From: Chitinophagaceae bacterium IBVUCB2
Lineage (GTDB): Bacteria; Bacteroidota; Bacteroidia; Chitinophagales; Chitinophagaceae
Direction of reading: 5' to 3'
Assembly: GCA_002127295.1 (NCBI GenBank)
Contig: NFUV01000001.1
Location: 992,001-1,056,000, forward strand
DNA length: 64,000 nucleotides
The position numbers were made by a program, and so were the translations under genes. This document shows, piece after piece, positions 52,077 to 62,100 of the stretch. Positions within the stretch are counted from its first letter, which is position 1; each line of letters starts with the position of its first letter. The notes under the pieces are model-generated. The model searched no databases. It was given only the letters and a program-made list of their open reading frames with translations, and was not told where the DNA came from.

Positions 52077-53498
52077 ATGGCTGAACAACAAACTGGTTTC
52101 AAACCAACATTAGGCTTATTTGATGGGACAATGATCGTGGCTGGTTCCATGATCGGCTCGGGAATTTTTATAGTAAGTGCAGATATTACAAGAAACGTAG
52201 GTAGTTCAGGTTGGTTAATAGCCGTTTGGCTTATCACTGGTTTTATGACCTTGACTGCAGCATTAAGCTACGGAGAATTAAGTGCTATGTACCCAAAGGC
52301 AGGTGGACAATATGTTTACCTGAAAGAAGCTTTCAATCCGCTTGCCGGATTTTTATATGGTTGGAGCTTTTTTGCAGTAATACAAACCGCAACGATCGCC
52401 GCCGTAGGTGTTGCCTTCAGTAAATTTTTGGCTTATATAGTTCCCAGTCTCGGACCAGAGAATATTTTAGCCGATCTCGGATTTATAAAAATAAATGCAG
52501 GTCAGCTTGTCTCCATTGCTCTTATTATTTTTCTTACTTATATAAATACCAAAGGAGTAAAAGGCGGAAAGACCATTCAAACATCTTTTACAGTTGTAAA
52601 ACTATTATCGCTTTTTGGCTTAATTGTTTTCGGATTCCTGATAGCTAAAAGTGCCGGTGTGTGGGATGCCAACTGGAGCGACCCATGGAATATGCAAACC
52701 CGCAATGCAGAGGGAAATATTGTTGGAGGCGTAGCAGGAAGTGCAATACTTGGTGCTATTGCTGCCTCAATGGTGGGTTCTATTTTTAGCAGTGATGCAT
52801 GGAACAATGTAACCTTTATTGCAGGTGAAGTAAAAAATCCAAAACGTAATATCGGTTTAAGTTTGTTTTTAGGAACTATGATCGTAACGGTAATTTATGT
52901 AGCTGCCAATTTGATGTACCTGAATGTACTGCCGCTAAATGAAATTGCTTCAGCACCACAAGACAGGGTTGCTGTTTCAGCAAGCAATGTAATTTTTGGT
53001 GATATAGGCACTTATGTGATCGCTATAATGATAATGATCTCCACTTTCGGTTGCAACAATGGATTGATACTGGCTGGAGCAAGAGTTTATAATACAATGG
53101 CAAAAGATGGATTGTTCTTTAAAAAAGCCGGGGAGCTTAATAAACATAATGTTCCTGAATTTGCTTTGTGGATACAGTGTCTCGTTGCTTCGTTATTATG
53201 TCTCAGCGGTAAGTATGGCGATTTGTTGGATATGATCTCCTTTGTAGTAGTAATGTTCTATGCACTCACCATCATTGGAATTTTTGTGCTTCGCAAAAAA
53301 AGACCAGATATAGAAAGACCATATAAAGCATTTGGTTATCCTGTTTTGCCTGCTATTTATGTTTTGATGGCTATTTCATTTTGTGTATTATTAATAATAT
53401 ATAAACCAAAATTTACATGGCCCGGATTAATCATCGTGTTAATAGGCATTCCCATTTATTATATAGCTGTAGCCTCGCAGAAAACAGCAAAATCATAA
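52077..53498 (+). CDS. APC-superfamily amino acid permease (LAT-like)
   Basis: 473 residues, about 12 membrane segments. The start DGTMIVAGSMIGSGIFIVSA is the GxG motif in segment 1 of APC carriers, and YGELSAMYPKAGGQYVYLKEAF is the segment 2-3 signature. The SSDAWNNVTFIAGEVKNPKRN stretch in segment 6-7 fits the amino acid permease family. It imports or exchanges amino acids. A second permease follows 46 bp later in the same direction. Confidence 0.95.
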   Translation: MAEQQTGFKPTLGLFDGTMIVAGSMIGSGIFIVSADITRNVGSSGWLIAVWLITGFMTLTAALSYGELSAMYPKAGGQYVYLKEAFNPLAGFLYGWSFFAVIQTATIAAVGVAFSKFLAYIVPSLGPENILADLGFIKINAGQLVSIALIIFLTYINTKGVKGGKTIQTSFTVVKLLSLFGLIVFGFLIAKSAGVWDANWSDPWNMQTRNAEGNIVGGVAGSAILGAIAASMVGSIFSSDAWNNVTFIAGEVKNPKRNIGLSLFLGTMIVTVIYVAANLMYLNVLPLNEIASAPQDRVAVSASNVIFGDIGTYVIAIMIMISTFGCNNGLILAGARVYNTMAKDGLFFKKAGELNKHNVPEFALWIQCLVASLLCLSGKYGDLLDMISFVVVMFYALTIIGIFVLRKKRPDIERPYKAFGYPVLPAIYVLMAISFCVLLIIYKPKFTWPGLIIVLIGIPIYYIAVASQKTAKS

Positions 53499-53544
53499 AA
53501 TCAGTTTGTATCCTTAACTTAGTCACACATTTAAAAATCAACTT

Positions 53545-55197
53545 ATGAGTTTATTTGTCAGGAAACCCATGAATGCTTTAATGAGCGAAGCCGCAGAAAC
53601 AGGCGAACACACATTAAAGAAAACCTTAGGTTCAAGAGGTTTGATCGCATTGGGTATTGGTGCCATCATTGGTGCAGGTTTATTTTCTATTACAGGTATG
53701 GCAGCAGCAAATCATGCTGGTCCGGCTATCACCCTTTCGTTTGTAGTAGCTGGCTTAGGTTGTTTGTTTGCAGGTTTGTGTTATGCAGAGTTTGCATCTA
53801 TGATTCCTGTTGCTGGTAGTGCTTATACGTATTCTTATGCTACCATGGGTGAATTTATGGCCTGGATCATCGGATGGGATTTAGTACTTGAATATGCTGT
53901 TGGTGCTGCTACTGTTGGTATCAGCTGGAGCCGTTATTTAGTACGTTTTCTTGATGGCTTTGGTGTTACATTACCAACCGAATTAACAGCTGGCCCATGG
54001 AGCGGAGGTATCATCAATCTTCCTGCTGTATTTATTATCGTGTTGATGAGCTTATTGTTAATTAGAGGTACAAAAGAAAGTGCTTTTGTAAACAGCATTA
54101 TCGTTGTTGTGAAAATAGCAGTTGTACTTACATTCATCATACTTGGATGGCAGTATATTAATAATGACAACTACACTCCATACATTCCTGATAATACAGG
54201 AAACTTTGGTGACTTTGGATTTAGCGGTATCATTCGGGCCGCCGCCATTGTGTTCTTTGCTTATATCGGCTTTGATGCAGTGAGTACGGCCGCACAGGAA
54301 GCCAAGAATCCCAAAAAGGATATGCCAATCGGTATTTTAGGTTCTTTATTGATTTGCACCATTCTCTATATCTTATTTGCCCACGTTATGACGGGTGTAA
54401 CTAGTTATGAGACATTTAAAGGTCAGGATGGTATTGCCCCTGTTGCTGTGGCTATCGATCATATGGGAACTGCTGATGCCGCTGGTGTTATTAAACCAGA
54501 TTATCCCTGGTTGAACCGTGCTATTGTAGTAGCTATCTTGTTTGGATATGCATCCGTAATATTAGTGATGTTGATGGGACAAAGTCGTGTATTCTATAGT
54601 ATGAGTAAAGATGGTTTAATTCCAAAAATATTCTCTGCTGTTAATCCGAAGACACAGACGCCTGCAAAAAATAATTTCCTGTTCATGCTTTTTGTAAGCG
54701 CTTTTGCAGCATTCGTTCCTGCGGATGTGGTGGGAGAAATGACAAGTATCGGAACCTTGTTCGCCTTCATACTTGTTTGTATCGGTGTATGGGTAATGCG
54801 CAAAAAAATGCCTGAATTACCAAGAGCATTTAAAACGCCGATGGTGCCATTAGTTCCAATATTGGGTGTAGCCACTTGTTTATTCATGATGGTATTCCTG
54901 CCGATGGATACCTGGATACGTTTGTTGGTGTGGATGCTGATTGGTCTTGATATCTACCTGGTATATGGTGTTAAGAATAGCCATTTAGGCAATGGAACAG
55001 ACAAGAGAAAAGGAATGCGAATGGCTCGTTATACAGGTATTGTTTTAGCAGTACTATTAGCGATTGTGGGTTACCTGCATCAGAATTCAGTAGGTTGGGA
55101 TGCGGACAGAACATTATTCTACATTTCCATTGTTTTTGCTGTGATACATGCTGCATTGTATGCAAGCAAACTCGGCAGACCAGAAGATGTTAAATGA
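53545..55197 (+). CDS. APC-superfamily amino acid permease (cationic amino acid, CAT-like)
   Basis: 550 residues, about 14 membrane segments, longer than its neighbour as in the CAT family. The start ALGIGAIIGAGLFSITG and the segment LCYAEFASMIPVAGSAYTYS are CAT signatures. FAYIGFDAVSTAAQEAKNP is the segment-6 block. Likely carries basic or bulky amino acids. It is followed by a terminator at 55216-55245. Given the 46-bp gap, it may form an operon with the preceding permease. Confidence 0.95.
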   Translation: MSLFVRKPMNALMSEAAETGEHTLKKTLGSRGLIALGIGAIIGAGLFSITGMAAANHAGPAITLSFVVAGLGCLFAGLCYAEFASMIPVAGSAYTYSYATMGEFMAWIIGWDLVLEYAVGAATVGISWSRYLVRFLDGFGVTLPTELTAGPWSGGIINLPAVFIIVLMSLLLIRGTKESAFVNSIIVVVKIAVVLTFIILGWQYINNDNYTPYIPDNTGNFGDFGFSGIIRAAAIVFFAYIGFDAVSTAAQEAKNPKKDMPIGILGSLLICTILYILFAHVMTGVTSYETFKGQDGIAPVAVAIDHMGTADAAGVIKPDYPWLNRAIVVAILFGYASVILVMLMGQSRVFYSMSKDGLIPKIFSAVNPKTQTPAKNNFLFMLFVSAFAAFVPADVVGEMTSIGTLFAFILVCIGVWVMRKKMPELPRAFKTPMVPLVPILGVATCLFMMVFLPMDTWIRLLVWMLIGLDIYLVYGVKNSHLGNGTDKRKGMRMARYTGIVLAVLLAIVGYLHQNSVGWDADRTLFYISIVFAVIHAALYASKLGRPEDVK

Positions 55198-55215
55198 TAT
55201 TGATTAAATTAGTTA

Positions 55216-55245
55216 AACCGTCTCGCCTAAAGCGAGGCGGTTTTT
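55216..55245 (+). terminator. Terminator after the permease genes
   Basis: Stem AACCG-T-CTCGC (55216-55226) and GCGAG-G-CGGTT (55232-55242), with one T-G pair in the middle and a T-run to 55245. Confidence 0.88.
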
Positions 55246-55263
55246 CATTTCCGGCTATTGCCT

Positions 55264-55271
55264 TAGATTTG
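55264..55271 (+). promoter_or_regulatory. -7 element TAGATTTG for yebC
   Basis: Exact TAnnTTTG. The start would be near 55277-55279, giving a leader of about 73 nt that contains the hairpin described next. Confidence 0.55.
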
Positions 55272-55314
55272 CACTCCCAAAGACCAATCTCCGGTCATCG
55301 GGGGTGCGGATTGG
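55271..55314 (+). other. Structured leader of yebC, nested or pseudoknot pairing
   Basis: CCAATCT (55284-55290) pairs with GGATTGG (55308-55314), with an inner CCG/CGG (55291-55293 with 55299-55301). In addition GCACTCCC (55271-55278) can pair with GGGGGTGC (55300-55307), which lies inside the hairpin, so the two interleave as in an H-type pseudoknot. If transcription starts at the promoter above, the first arm is mostly not transcribed and only the hairpin forms. I cannot match it to a known riboswitch by eye. Confidence 0.4.
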
Positions 55315-55350
55315 AACAATTTTACTTTTTGACTTAAGGACCTTTTAATT

Positions 55351-56073
55351 ATGGGAAGAATATTTGAAGTACGTAAATCATCCATGTTTGCCCGTTGGGA
55401 TAAGATGGCGAAGAACTTTACCCGTATTGGTAAAGAGATTGTGATTGCTGTAAAAGCTGGTGGTCCTGATCCAAACTCGAATGCTGCGTTGCGTCGTTGT
55501 TTTCAAAATGCCCGTAGTGTAGGTATGCCGAAGGACCGTGTGGAAGCAGCGATCAAAAGAGCACAAGGAAAAGAATTGGTGAACTATGATGAGATCTTAT
55601 ACGAAGGATATGCACCCCATGGTGTAGCAATATTAGTGGAAACAGCAACTGATAACCATGTGAGAACAGTGGCGAATGTAAAATCATGTTTTACGAAAGG
55701 CCATGGAACGATGGGCAACAGTGGCAGTGTGTCTTTTCAATTCAAAAAAATGGGTGTGTTTAAATTGAAACCCGAAGGATTGAATGCAGAAGACATGGAA
55801 TTAGAACTGATTGATTTTGGTCTGGAAGAATTAGGAGAAAGTACGGGTGAGAATGGCGAAGAAATATTAGTTGTACGTTGCGGCTTTACTGATTTTGGTA
55901 ATATGCAAAAGGCATTGGAAGACAAGGGCATTATTCCTATAAGTGCAGAATTAGAATGGATACCTTCTACGACCATTCCGCTTAATGATGAACAAGCAGC
56001 AGATGTAAGCAAACTGATTGATAAGTTAGAGCAGGATGAAGATGTGCAGAAAGTGTTTCATAATATGGGATAA
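55351..56073 (+). CDS. yebC: YebC/PmpR-family protein
   Basis: 240 residues, normal length. Domain 1 contains [20 protein letters not shown] and AIKRAQG. Then comes the middle block [19 protein letters not shown], followed by NSGSVSFQF. The family was named a DNA-binding regulator; more recent work ties YebC-type proteins to translation of proline-rich stretches (general knowledge, not from this sequence). The N-terminus starts [18 protein letters not shown], where many members have AGHSKWANIKHRK, a divergence typical of Bacteroidota. It has its own leader and terminator. Confidence 0.94.
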   Translation: MGRIFEVRKSSMFARWDKMAKNFTRIGKEIVIAVKAGGPDPNSNAALRRCFQNARSVGMPKDRVEAAIKRAQGKELVNYDEILYEGYAPHGVAILVETATDNHVRTVANVKSCFTKGHGTMGNSGSVSFQFKKMGVFKLKPEGLNAEDMELELIDFGLEELGESTGENGEEILVVRCGFTDFGNMQKALEDKGIIPISAELEWIPSTTIPLNDEQAADVSKLIDKLEQDEDVQKVFHNMG

Positions 56074-56074
56074 T

Positions 56075-56103
56075 AAAAGACCTCCGAAATTCGGAGGTCT
56101 TTT
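56075..56103. terminator. Bidirectional terminator between yebC and the convergent gene
   Basis: A 14-bp perfect inverted repeat, AAAAGACCTCCGAA (56075-56088) and TTCGGAGGTCTTTT (56090-56103), with A- and T-runs on the outsides. It serves both strands. Confidence 0.95.
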
Positions 56104-56110
56104 ATTTATG

Positions 56111-56617
56111 TTAAGATCTCACTTTACCTTCTACACTACCATCTATTTCTTTTCCGGTAATTAAACCTACCGCCATTTTAAATAAAGAAACTATTTTGCC
56201 ATTTTTCGTATCCCAGTAATAACCATCTTCTGGTGTTACTTTGATAATAGAAAGATTAGGATCATCATGGTCTTTAAACCAAATCTTTGCTGCAGCTGAC
56301 CACAATTCTTTTGCCATTGCAGCATCCTGAATTATTTCAGCCGTGCCGTAAAGGCTGAGATACTCCATACTCCCTTTGTTAGAATAAAACAACTGTATTC
56401 TATTGTCTTTCGCAATGTCCTGGTTTTTGTCGCTATCCTTATGGCTAAAAAACCAGATGGCACCATCATCATCTACTTTTTGTCTCGACATTGGTCTTGT
56501 CCTTAACGGCAAATGAGTAAGGTCTGTTGTAAACAAACCAATATCTGCATCATCGACCATTTGCTTAATCTTTTTATTGGCTTCTTCCTGTTGAAGATTC
56601 TTTATTTCACTACCCAT
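56111..56617 (-). CDS. Pyridoxamine 5'-phosphate oxidase-like protein (general stress protein 26 type)
   Basis: 168 residues, soluble. The split-barrel FMN-binding fold shows in LPLRTRPMSRQKVDDDGAIWF (first strands), then NRIQLFYSNKGSMEYLSLYG, then VTPEDGYYWDTKNGKI. Members bind FMN or F420-like flavins and are called 'general stress protein 26'. Enzyme activity is unproven. A small inverted repeat lies just upstream of the start. Confidence 0.92.
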   Translation of the reverse strand: MGSEIKNLQQEEANKKIKQMVDDADIGLFTTDLTHLPLRTRPMSRQKVDDDGAIWFFSHKDSDKNQDIAKDNRIQLFYSNKGSMEYLSLYGTAEIIQDAAMAKELWSAAAKIWFKDHDDPNLSIIKVTPEDGYYWDTKNGKIVSLFKMAVGLITGKEIDGSVEGKVRS

Positions 56618-56625
56618 AGATGAAT

Positions 56626-56656
56626 TTTTATTGAATGATTGAATGATTCAATAAAA
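56626..56656. repeat. Inverted repeat upstream of the oxidase-like gene
   Basis: TTTTATTGAAT (56626-56636) and ATTCAATAAAA (56646-56656), a perfect 11-bp inverted repeat with a 9-nt spacer, 8 bp upstream of the start codon at 56617. Its place suggests an operator or leader hairpin. It is AT-only apart from one pair, so chance is possible. Confidence 0.35.
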
Positions 56657-56851
56657 TCAAAAGGCATGCCGGGCAAAATGTTTAACTGGCAACTGGGTTT
56701 GTATTTGAAATACTTCATCAAAATGCATTCAAATAAACCGAATAAAGAAAAGTGAAGAAAACATTTCACACAATGGGATATTTCAATCAAGGCTTCATAT
56801 TCAGTTAAACAAACTCGCTGATAAATCTTCAGGCAACTATGTATGTTAATA

Positions 56852-58672
56852 TCATTGCCTGGTTTTTACAGGTGAAGTGTTTATATTATGAGTACTACTC
56901 CTGGTCTCATCTTTTACAAAAATATTAATAGATCCTCCCGGCTTGGTTATAGGTTCTGTTTCCACAACAATATATCCCTGCACTGAACCATCAGCCCTTG
57001 TCCTTACTTTATCAAAAAAAACTTTATGAGTCTTCTGATTCCGCACAAATGAATTGTTGTTGACAACTAATCTTGCATTTCCTTTATACTTAAAGGTCAG
57101 CGTTTCAGGTTGTACATCTAAAATTGGATGTTCGGTGAAATCAAAAGCCACACCATTAATTGTAAATTCACGGGTTACCTGATTAGCTTTTGGCTGATTT
57201 CCGGGCAAAGAAAAAGCAATGTAAAATTGCATTCGCTGGTATAGGCCAGAGGCTGCTACTTCATTGTTCCCGATTTTTTGAAAATAGCCTGTTCCATCTA
57301 CGATAGCTGTTAGCTGGATTTCATTCCCTGTTTTACGCCACAATTGGTTCACTGGGTGTATCTCATTATTTTTCCTCAAATCAATATTACCCAGTGCTAT
57401 ACTTTCATCAGAAAAAGGAACGGGCACTTTCACATTCAGATCAAGGATATCTCCCATCCACGGCCCATAGAGGCAAACATTCGCATCTTTTTTTATTTGT
57501 AATAATAATGGATTGTGCGGATCAAGGGTTTCTGTTGATTTTTGAGTTTGTGTATTAAAATTTGCAAGGTGTTTTGCCTTTACCTCGCCTTCAATTATTT
57601 CAGAAGTTTCGTTTGTCCACCTGTTTGTCAACATGGTTCTGAATCGTTCCGAAGGCTTCAGATAGATACATACATCTTTATCAATAGTCACTTTTGTATG
57701 AATATAATCCTGGCCGCATATTTTAGTGTCGCTTGTTATTGTACCGCAAACAGTTTTCTTGAATTCAGAAACAGGGAACCAGCAATCCATGTTGACCTTA
57801 GTAGAGCTTGATCCCAATAACCAGTCTTTAATATCTCCGGCCAGCTCAGTGGCAACTTCCAATGGCTTCACTAAAACACCTGCCCAGCCGAGTTCCTGGC
57901 TAATCTTATCAAAGAATGCACCTGGCAAACGGGAAGGGTCTATTACTTTATTATACTTGTAAACTTCTTCCCCTGCTTGGTTGTGATGATAATAAAATGG
58001 TTTTGTGGTTTCGCCTCCCAGTATACCTACACCAAGCTGATTATTTTGCAGATCATTAAATTCATCTAGCTCTGCTTGTGAAGCAAGTGGTGCATACGTA
58101 TAATCATCCGGGGTTCCTGTTTGAGATAATGAAGAAGTAACGGCCGGCAATGAATTATCCGGCTTTGTACCATCAGCCCTGACTCTTTCCCAATGTCCAG
58201 GAACGAATTGATTGTTCACAACCCTGTTTCTTACATAAATATAACCAGGTCTTGAAACTGAGAATACTCTAAGGTAAGATGCCTTATCACTAAAATTATA
58301 AACCGAAAGGTCCGGGCAATCCTCTAACAGATCAACATAATTACCATACCCGCCATTTTCATTTGCATGCTCGTAGATAACAACTACCAAACCATTGGGC
58401 ACTTTTATTGAAGAAGCCAGGTCGTTAAAATCACCCGATCCAAAAAAGCGATAATCACCAACTCCAAACGTTTTATTTTGTCCGCTAAAATTGGCATGTT
58501 CATATAACATTACTTGCGGGGAATACAATATGGCAACTTCAGGTTTAATTGTAACTAGTGCTGTGGGTGGTTTTTCTGTAGCCTTGGGTTGTTTACGATT
58601 GTCACGGATTACTTGTGCTTTTGCAGACTGCAATACAATGAAGCTGGTTATTAGTATTAACATCTTTTTCAT
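56852..58672 (-). CDS. Exported beta/gamma-crystallin-domain protein
   Basis: 606 residues. A signal peptide ends at residue 20 (SAKAQ). Residues about 52-137 form a beta/gamma-crystallin-like domain with two Greek-key motifs, each starting with an aromatic/acidic hook (VMLYEHANFSGQNKTF; VVVIYEHANENGGYGNY). The first has N83-D84-L85-A86-S87-S88, an exact N/D-N/D-x-x-S/T-S calcium clamp; the second has SDKASY, one residue off. The rest (about 140-606) is a large uncharacterised region with beta strands and no T9SS domain. Such domains in bacteria are extracellular calcium binders. Function of the large part is unknown. Confidence 0.8.
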   Translation of the reverse strand: MKKMLILITSFIVLQSAKAQVIRDNRKQPKATEKPPTALVTIKPEVAILYSPQVMLYEHANFSGQNKTFGVGDYRFFGSGDFNDLASSIKVPNGLVVVIYEHANENGGYGNYVDLLEDCPDLSVYNFSDKASYLRVFSVSRPGYIYVRNRVVNNQFVPGHWERVRADGTKPDNSLPAVTSSLSQTGTPDDYTYAPLASQAELDEFNDLQNNQLGVGILGGETTKPFYYHHNQAGEEVYKYNKVIDPSRLPGAFFDKISQELGWAGVLVKPLEVATELAGDIKDWLLGSSSTKVNMDCWFPVSEFKKTVCGTITSDTKICGQDYIHTKVTIDKDVCIYLKPSERFRTMLTNRWTNETSEIIEGEVKAKHLANFNTQTQKSTETLDPHNPLLLQIKKDANVCLYGPWMGDILDLNVKVPVPFSDESIALGNIDLRKNNEIHPVNQLWRKTGNEIQLTAIVDGTGYFQKIGNNEVAASGLYQRMQFYIAFSLPGNQPKANQVTREFTINGVAFDFTEHPILDVQPETLTFKYKGNARLVVNNNSFVRNQKTHKVFFDKVRTRADGSVQGYIVVETEPITKPGGSINIFVKDETRSSTHNINTSPVKTRQ

Positions 58673-58764
58673 TAGCGTAATTTTTAGTTGACTGGGTTGA
58701 AATTATATTTCAAATACTATTATTATTCACCGACAAGAAAAATATTACTACAAGCAACCATTTT

Positions 58765-59115
58765 TTAATTGCTCCTGATCGCCTCTGCCACTTTATCTAC
58801 ATTCAATGCGCCATAATTAAATATATGTTTGGAGTCATCTTTTAAAGTAATGACAGCTTTTTTTGCCAGGAAACTTTTCTCTACTTGAACATCCTTTATG
58901 TCAGCTTTATTAATCTCGAGGAATCCTTCACTTCCCCATTTTATAAATAAAGCTTCGGATAAAAGGCCTTTGGCTGATACATCCAACTTGGCATCGTACA
59001 AAAGCCTTTTGTTGGTAATGGTCAGTTTACCATTGTATTTTCCACCTCCAGGCGGTATATATAAAATGGTCCAGGTATCAATCTTTGTTTCGTTGGGCTG
59101 TAGTTCGATTTTCAT
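58765..59115 (-). CDS. GRAM/PH-like small protein
   Basis: 116 residues, no signal peptide. The beta pattern NGKLTITNKRLLYDAKLD, then FLEINKADIKDVQVEKSFLAKKAVITLKDDSKHIFNYGA, ending in a helix (VDKVAEAIRSN), fits a PH-like (GRAM/bPH) domain. These usually bind lipids or proteins. The gene lies 41 bp downstream of the T9SS cargo gene's end on the same strand. No more can be said. Confidence 0.75.
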   Translation of the reverse strand: MKIELQPNETKIDTWTILYIPPGGGKYNGKLTITNKRLLYDAKLDVSAKGLLSEALFIKWGSEGFLEINKADIKDVQVEKSFLAKKAVITLKDDSKHIFNYGALNVDKVAEAIRSN

Positions 59116-59156
59116 TTGATTCTTATTAAACAGATATAATAATTTGCTCTCCTCAT

Positions 59157-62100
59157 TTATTGTTTAACTACTTGTATTGTTTTATTCATTTGACTATTAC
59201 CCCATTCTATTACAAGCTGGTAGATGCCAACGGGCAATTTTCCCATATCCATATTAACCTGGTTGCTTCCGGATAAAAGTTCAGTGTTTTGAATTTTTAT
59301 CAAGGCTCCTTTGCTATCAAACATTTTTATTATCGCTTTCGATCTGCTATTGGTATTGATATTTACAAATACGGTTTCCTTTACAGGATTGGGCCAAACT
59401 TTTACTATATCACTCACATCACAAGTAGCTTTTATGATGCTTGTGTACTGGACCCTGCCATCGATATCATATTGTGCAATCCGGTAAAAACTTTGTTGAG
59501 CAGGGTTACTATCTGAAAAAGAATAAGCTTTTTCAACATTACTATTTCCTGCTGCGGATTGTATATTGATTACTGTCCAGCGAATGCCATCCGTACTTCT
59601 TTCAATATTAAAATGACTGCTGTTTTGTTCCTGTGCCGTTTTCCAGTTTATAAGAATATTATTCCCCTCGCATCTTACATTAAACAAGATGAACTGAACC
59701 GGTAATGTATTAAGATTGCTTGACCCAATTCCAAAATCGGAAAAATTAAACATTCCTGTTCTTGACAAAACCGGGGCAGTAACTGGGCCGCTTCCGGTAA
59801 CATGTGTACCCTGTAGAAACCAGGCAGTGGCTGCATTAATTCTTTTTAGCAATGCTAACTGAGTTACATCCGTTATACCCGAAATTGCAGTTGCTGTAAA
59901 CGTTCCGGTATACAAACCACCGCTTAATCCATCACCGGCTGTTATCCTCCAATAACCTTCATTGGCAGTTTTGGTAACCATAAAAGCTCCCTGGTTTTGT
60001 GGTAAACCGTTGGTACCACCGGGAGAAGATATCCATTCAGCTGTGAGTGTGCCACCGGTAGAAGGAGCTGTGGTAAAATTAATTGAGGCATTCCTTGTTG
60101 CAGTACTTATGCCCACCGGAAAATTCCTGTTACCCGTGGTATTGTTTATCCATCTTTTAAATTTGCCTATAATAGTACCTGATGTATAGGAAAGATTGCC
60201 TGGTAATGCAGTACTGGTTCCTACTATAAGTGTATTAGAACCGGTATTAATATTTCCGCTAACCATTGAAAGTGTTCCTGATACAGTAAGATCCCCACCA
60301 GCTATTGTTAAACTATGAGTTGGGTCGGTATCGTAATAAAACATATTGTTCACTGTTCTTGTTACAGGTATTTCAGGCCCTGTGATTCTTGCTGAAGTTG
60401 TAAGCTGATAAAAAACTGTAATGCCCCCAGTGCCGGGATTATATGTTAATGGCTGATCAAAAACGCCTGCATTAGTTGCAACCGTACCATGTCCAATTAA
60501 TACTACAGCTGTTGAACTTCCACCATAGCCTACTGTTAGTTTATTTGAATTGGTAACATTTCCCCTAAGCAAAGCAACAGCCTCCGTAATAATATTTGGC
60601 GAGGCGGGATCAATGGTAAACCCTGTTGGTGAATCGAACACCATGATTTTTGTAGGAAAACTTACTGTTCCAAAAGTGCCACTGCCTGTATATAGTTGAG
60701 GAGCTGTTTGCAGTGATGATATAAAACCTGAACTGGGATGCTGGTGCCTGAGTGTTCCATTATTGGTTAGCAGTGTTCCATAAAAATAAAATGGCGCATC
60801 ACCAAGGTCCAGGGTTGTACCAGTGTTGCTGGTAATATTGAGTGAGCTATTGGGGAAATTTGAAGCTGTGGTACCCAAAGATGCAAAATGGTTGGCAGAA
60901 GTATTAGTAAGTATAAGATTAGGAATAACACCATTAATACTGAAAAATTGTGCTGCACCTGATGATGCATTGCCCAATTGCAAACTGCCACCGGTAACAG
61001 CAGTCCTCCCTGTACCTGCTTGGTTGCGGTAATCTACTCCGCTGGCAGCTCTTTGACAAATAATGGTACCGCCGCTTATATTAATGTTTGAAGCAACTGA
61101 TGTTCCCAGGTCAAAACTGGCCAGCAGCGGATCTGTATTTCCAGCAGTACAAACTGTAATGGTCCCGCCGGATTGAATGAATGTAAAGAAACTATTATTA
61201 TCGAAAATACCAAACCGGCCTGCCGCATTTACAGTTCCTCCTTCAACAATCATTGTGCCCCCTGGTGAAATAAGTAATGAGTTATCAGCAACGGAACCAA
61301 TAGTAAATGCACCCTGGGTAATTCTTAGTAATCCTTTTATATCGAGTGAAGCATTTTGGCCTGTTACAGTTAAGTTTGGATTGTTTAGCCAGATACCACT
61401 TGTTTCCTGAATAGAATAATTACCAGGTGAATCGAACAGCAGCAGGTTCATTATAAAAGTGCCGGAAATCTTCAGTGTGCCACCACTCAAAAAAATAAAA
61501 TCTGAACCGGTTGCAGTAACACCCTTAACCGTAAGATTCGCTGGCATCAGTTCCAGCACATTTGCCTGGGTAACCTTGTTAATTGATATTGCTTGTATAT
61601 CAGTTATTGGCCCGGAACCGGTAAAGTAGCTATTATCTGCTCCATAAAATGTTATCAAAACGCCTGTAGTATTGGAATTGGTACTAAAATCAAGTGTACC
61701 ATTATTAGTTAAACTACCTTCTATATAAAGATTATGTAAAATATTACTTGCGAAGAACTCAATGCTAAATGTTCCCCCGGCAGAAACAATTACATTTCCT
61801 TCAACTTGGAGAAACACCCCCACAAAAGGATTAGCTGAGGCAAATAAGAGTGTCCCCGAAGCCCCTTCGCCAATGGTAAGGTTATAAGCTGAAGCATTAT
61901 TATCAATTTCAACAACATCACCATTTTTTATCGTGACATTATCGGATGCCGTGGGTACAACTCCGCCAGCCCATGTAGAAGTCGAATACCATTGGCCACC
62001 CCCCGTGCCATTGGAAGTAATATTGCCTGGAGCATTTGTTACCTGGCTGCCGGTAGCAGCAGAAGAAGGAGTTTCCCGAACAGCATATACTTTCCAGAAA

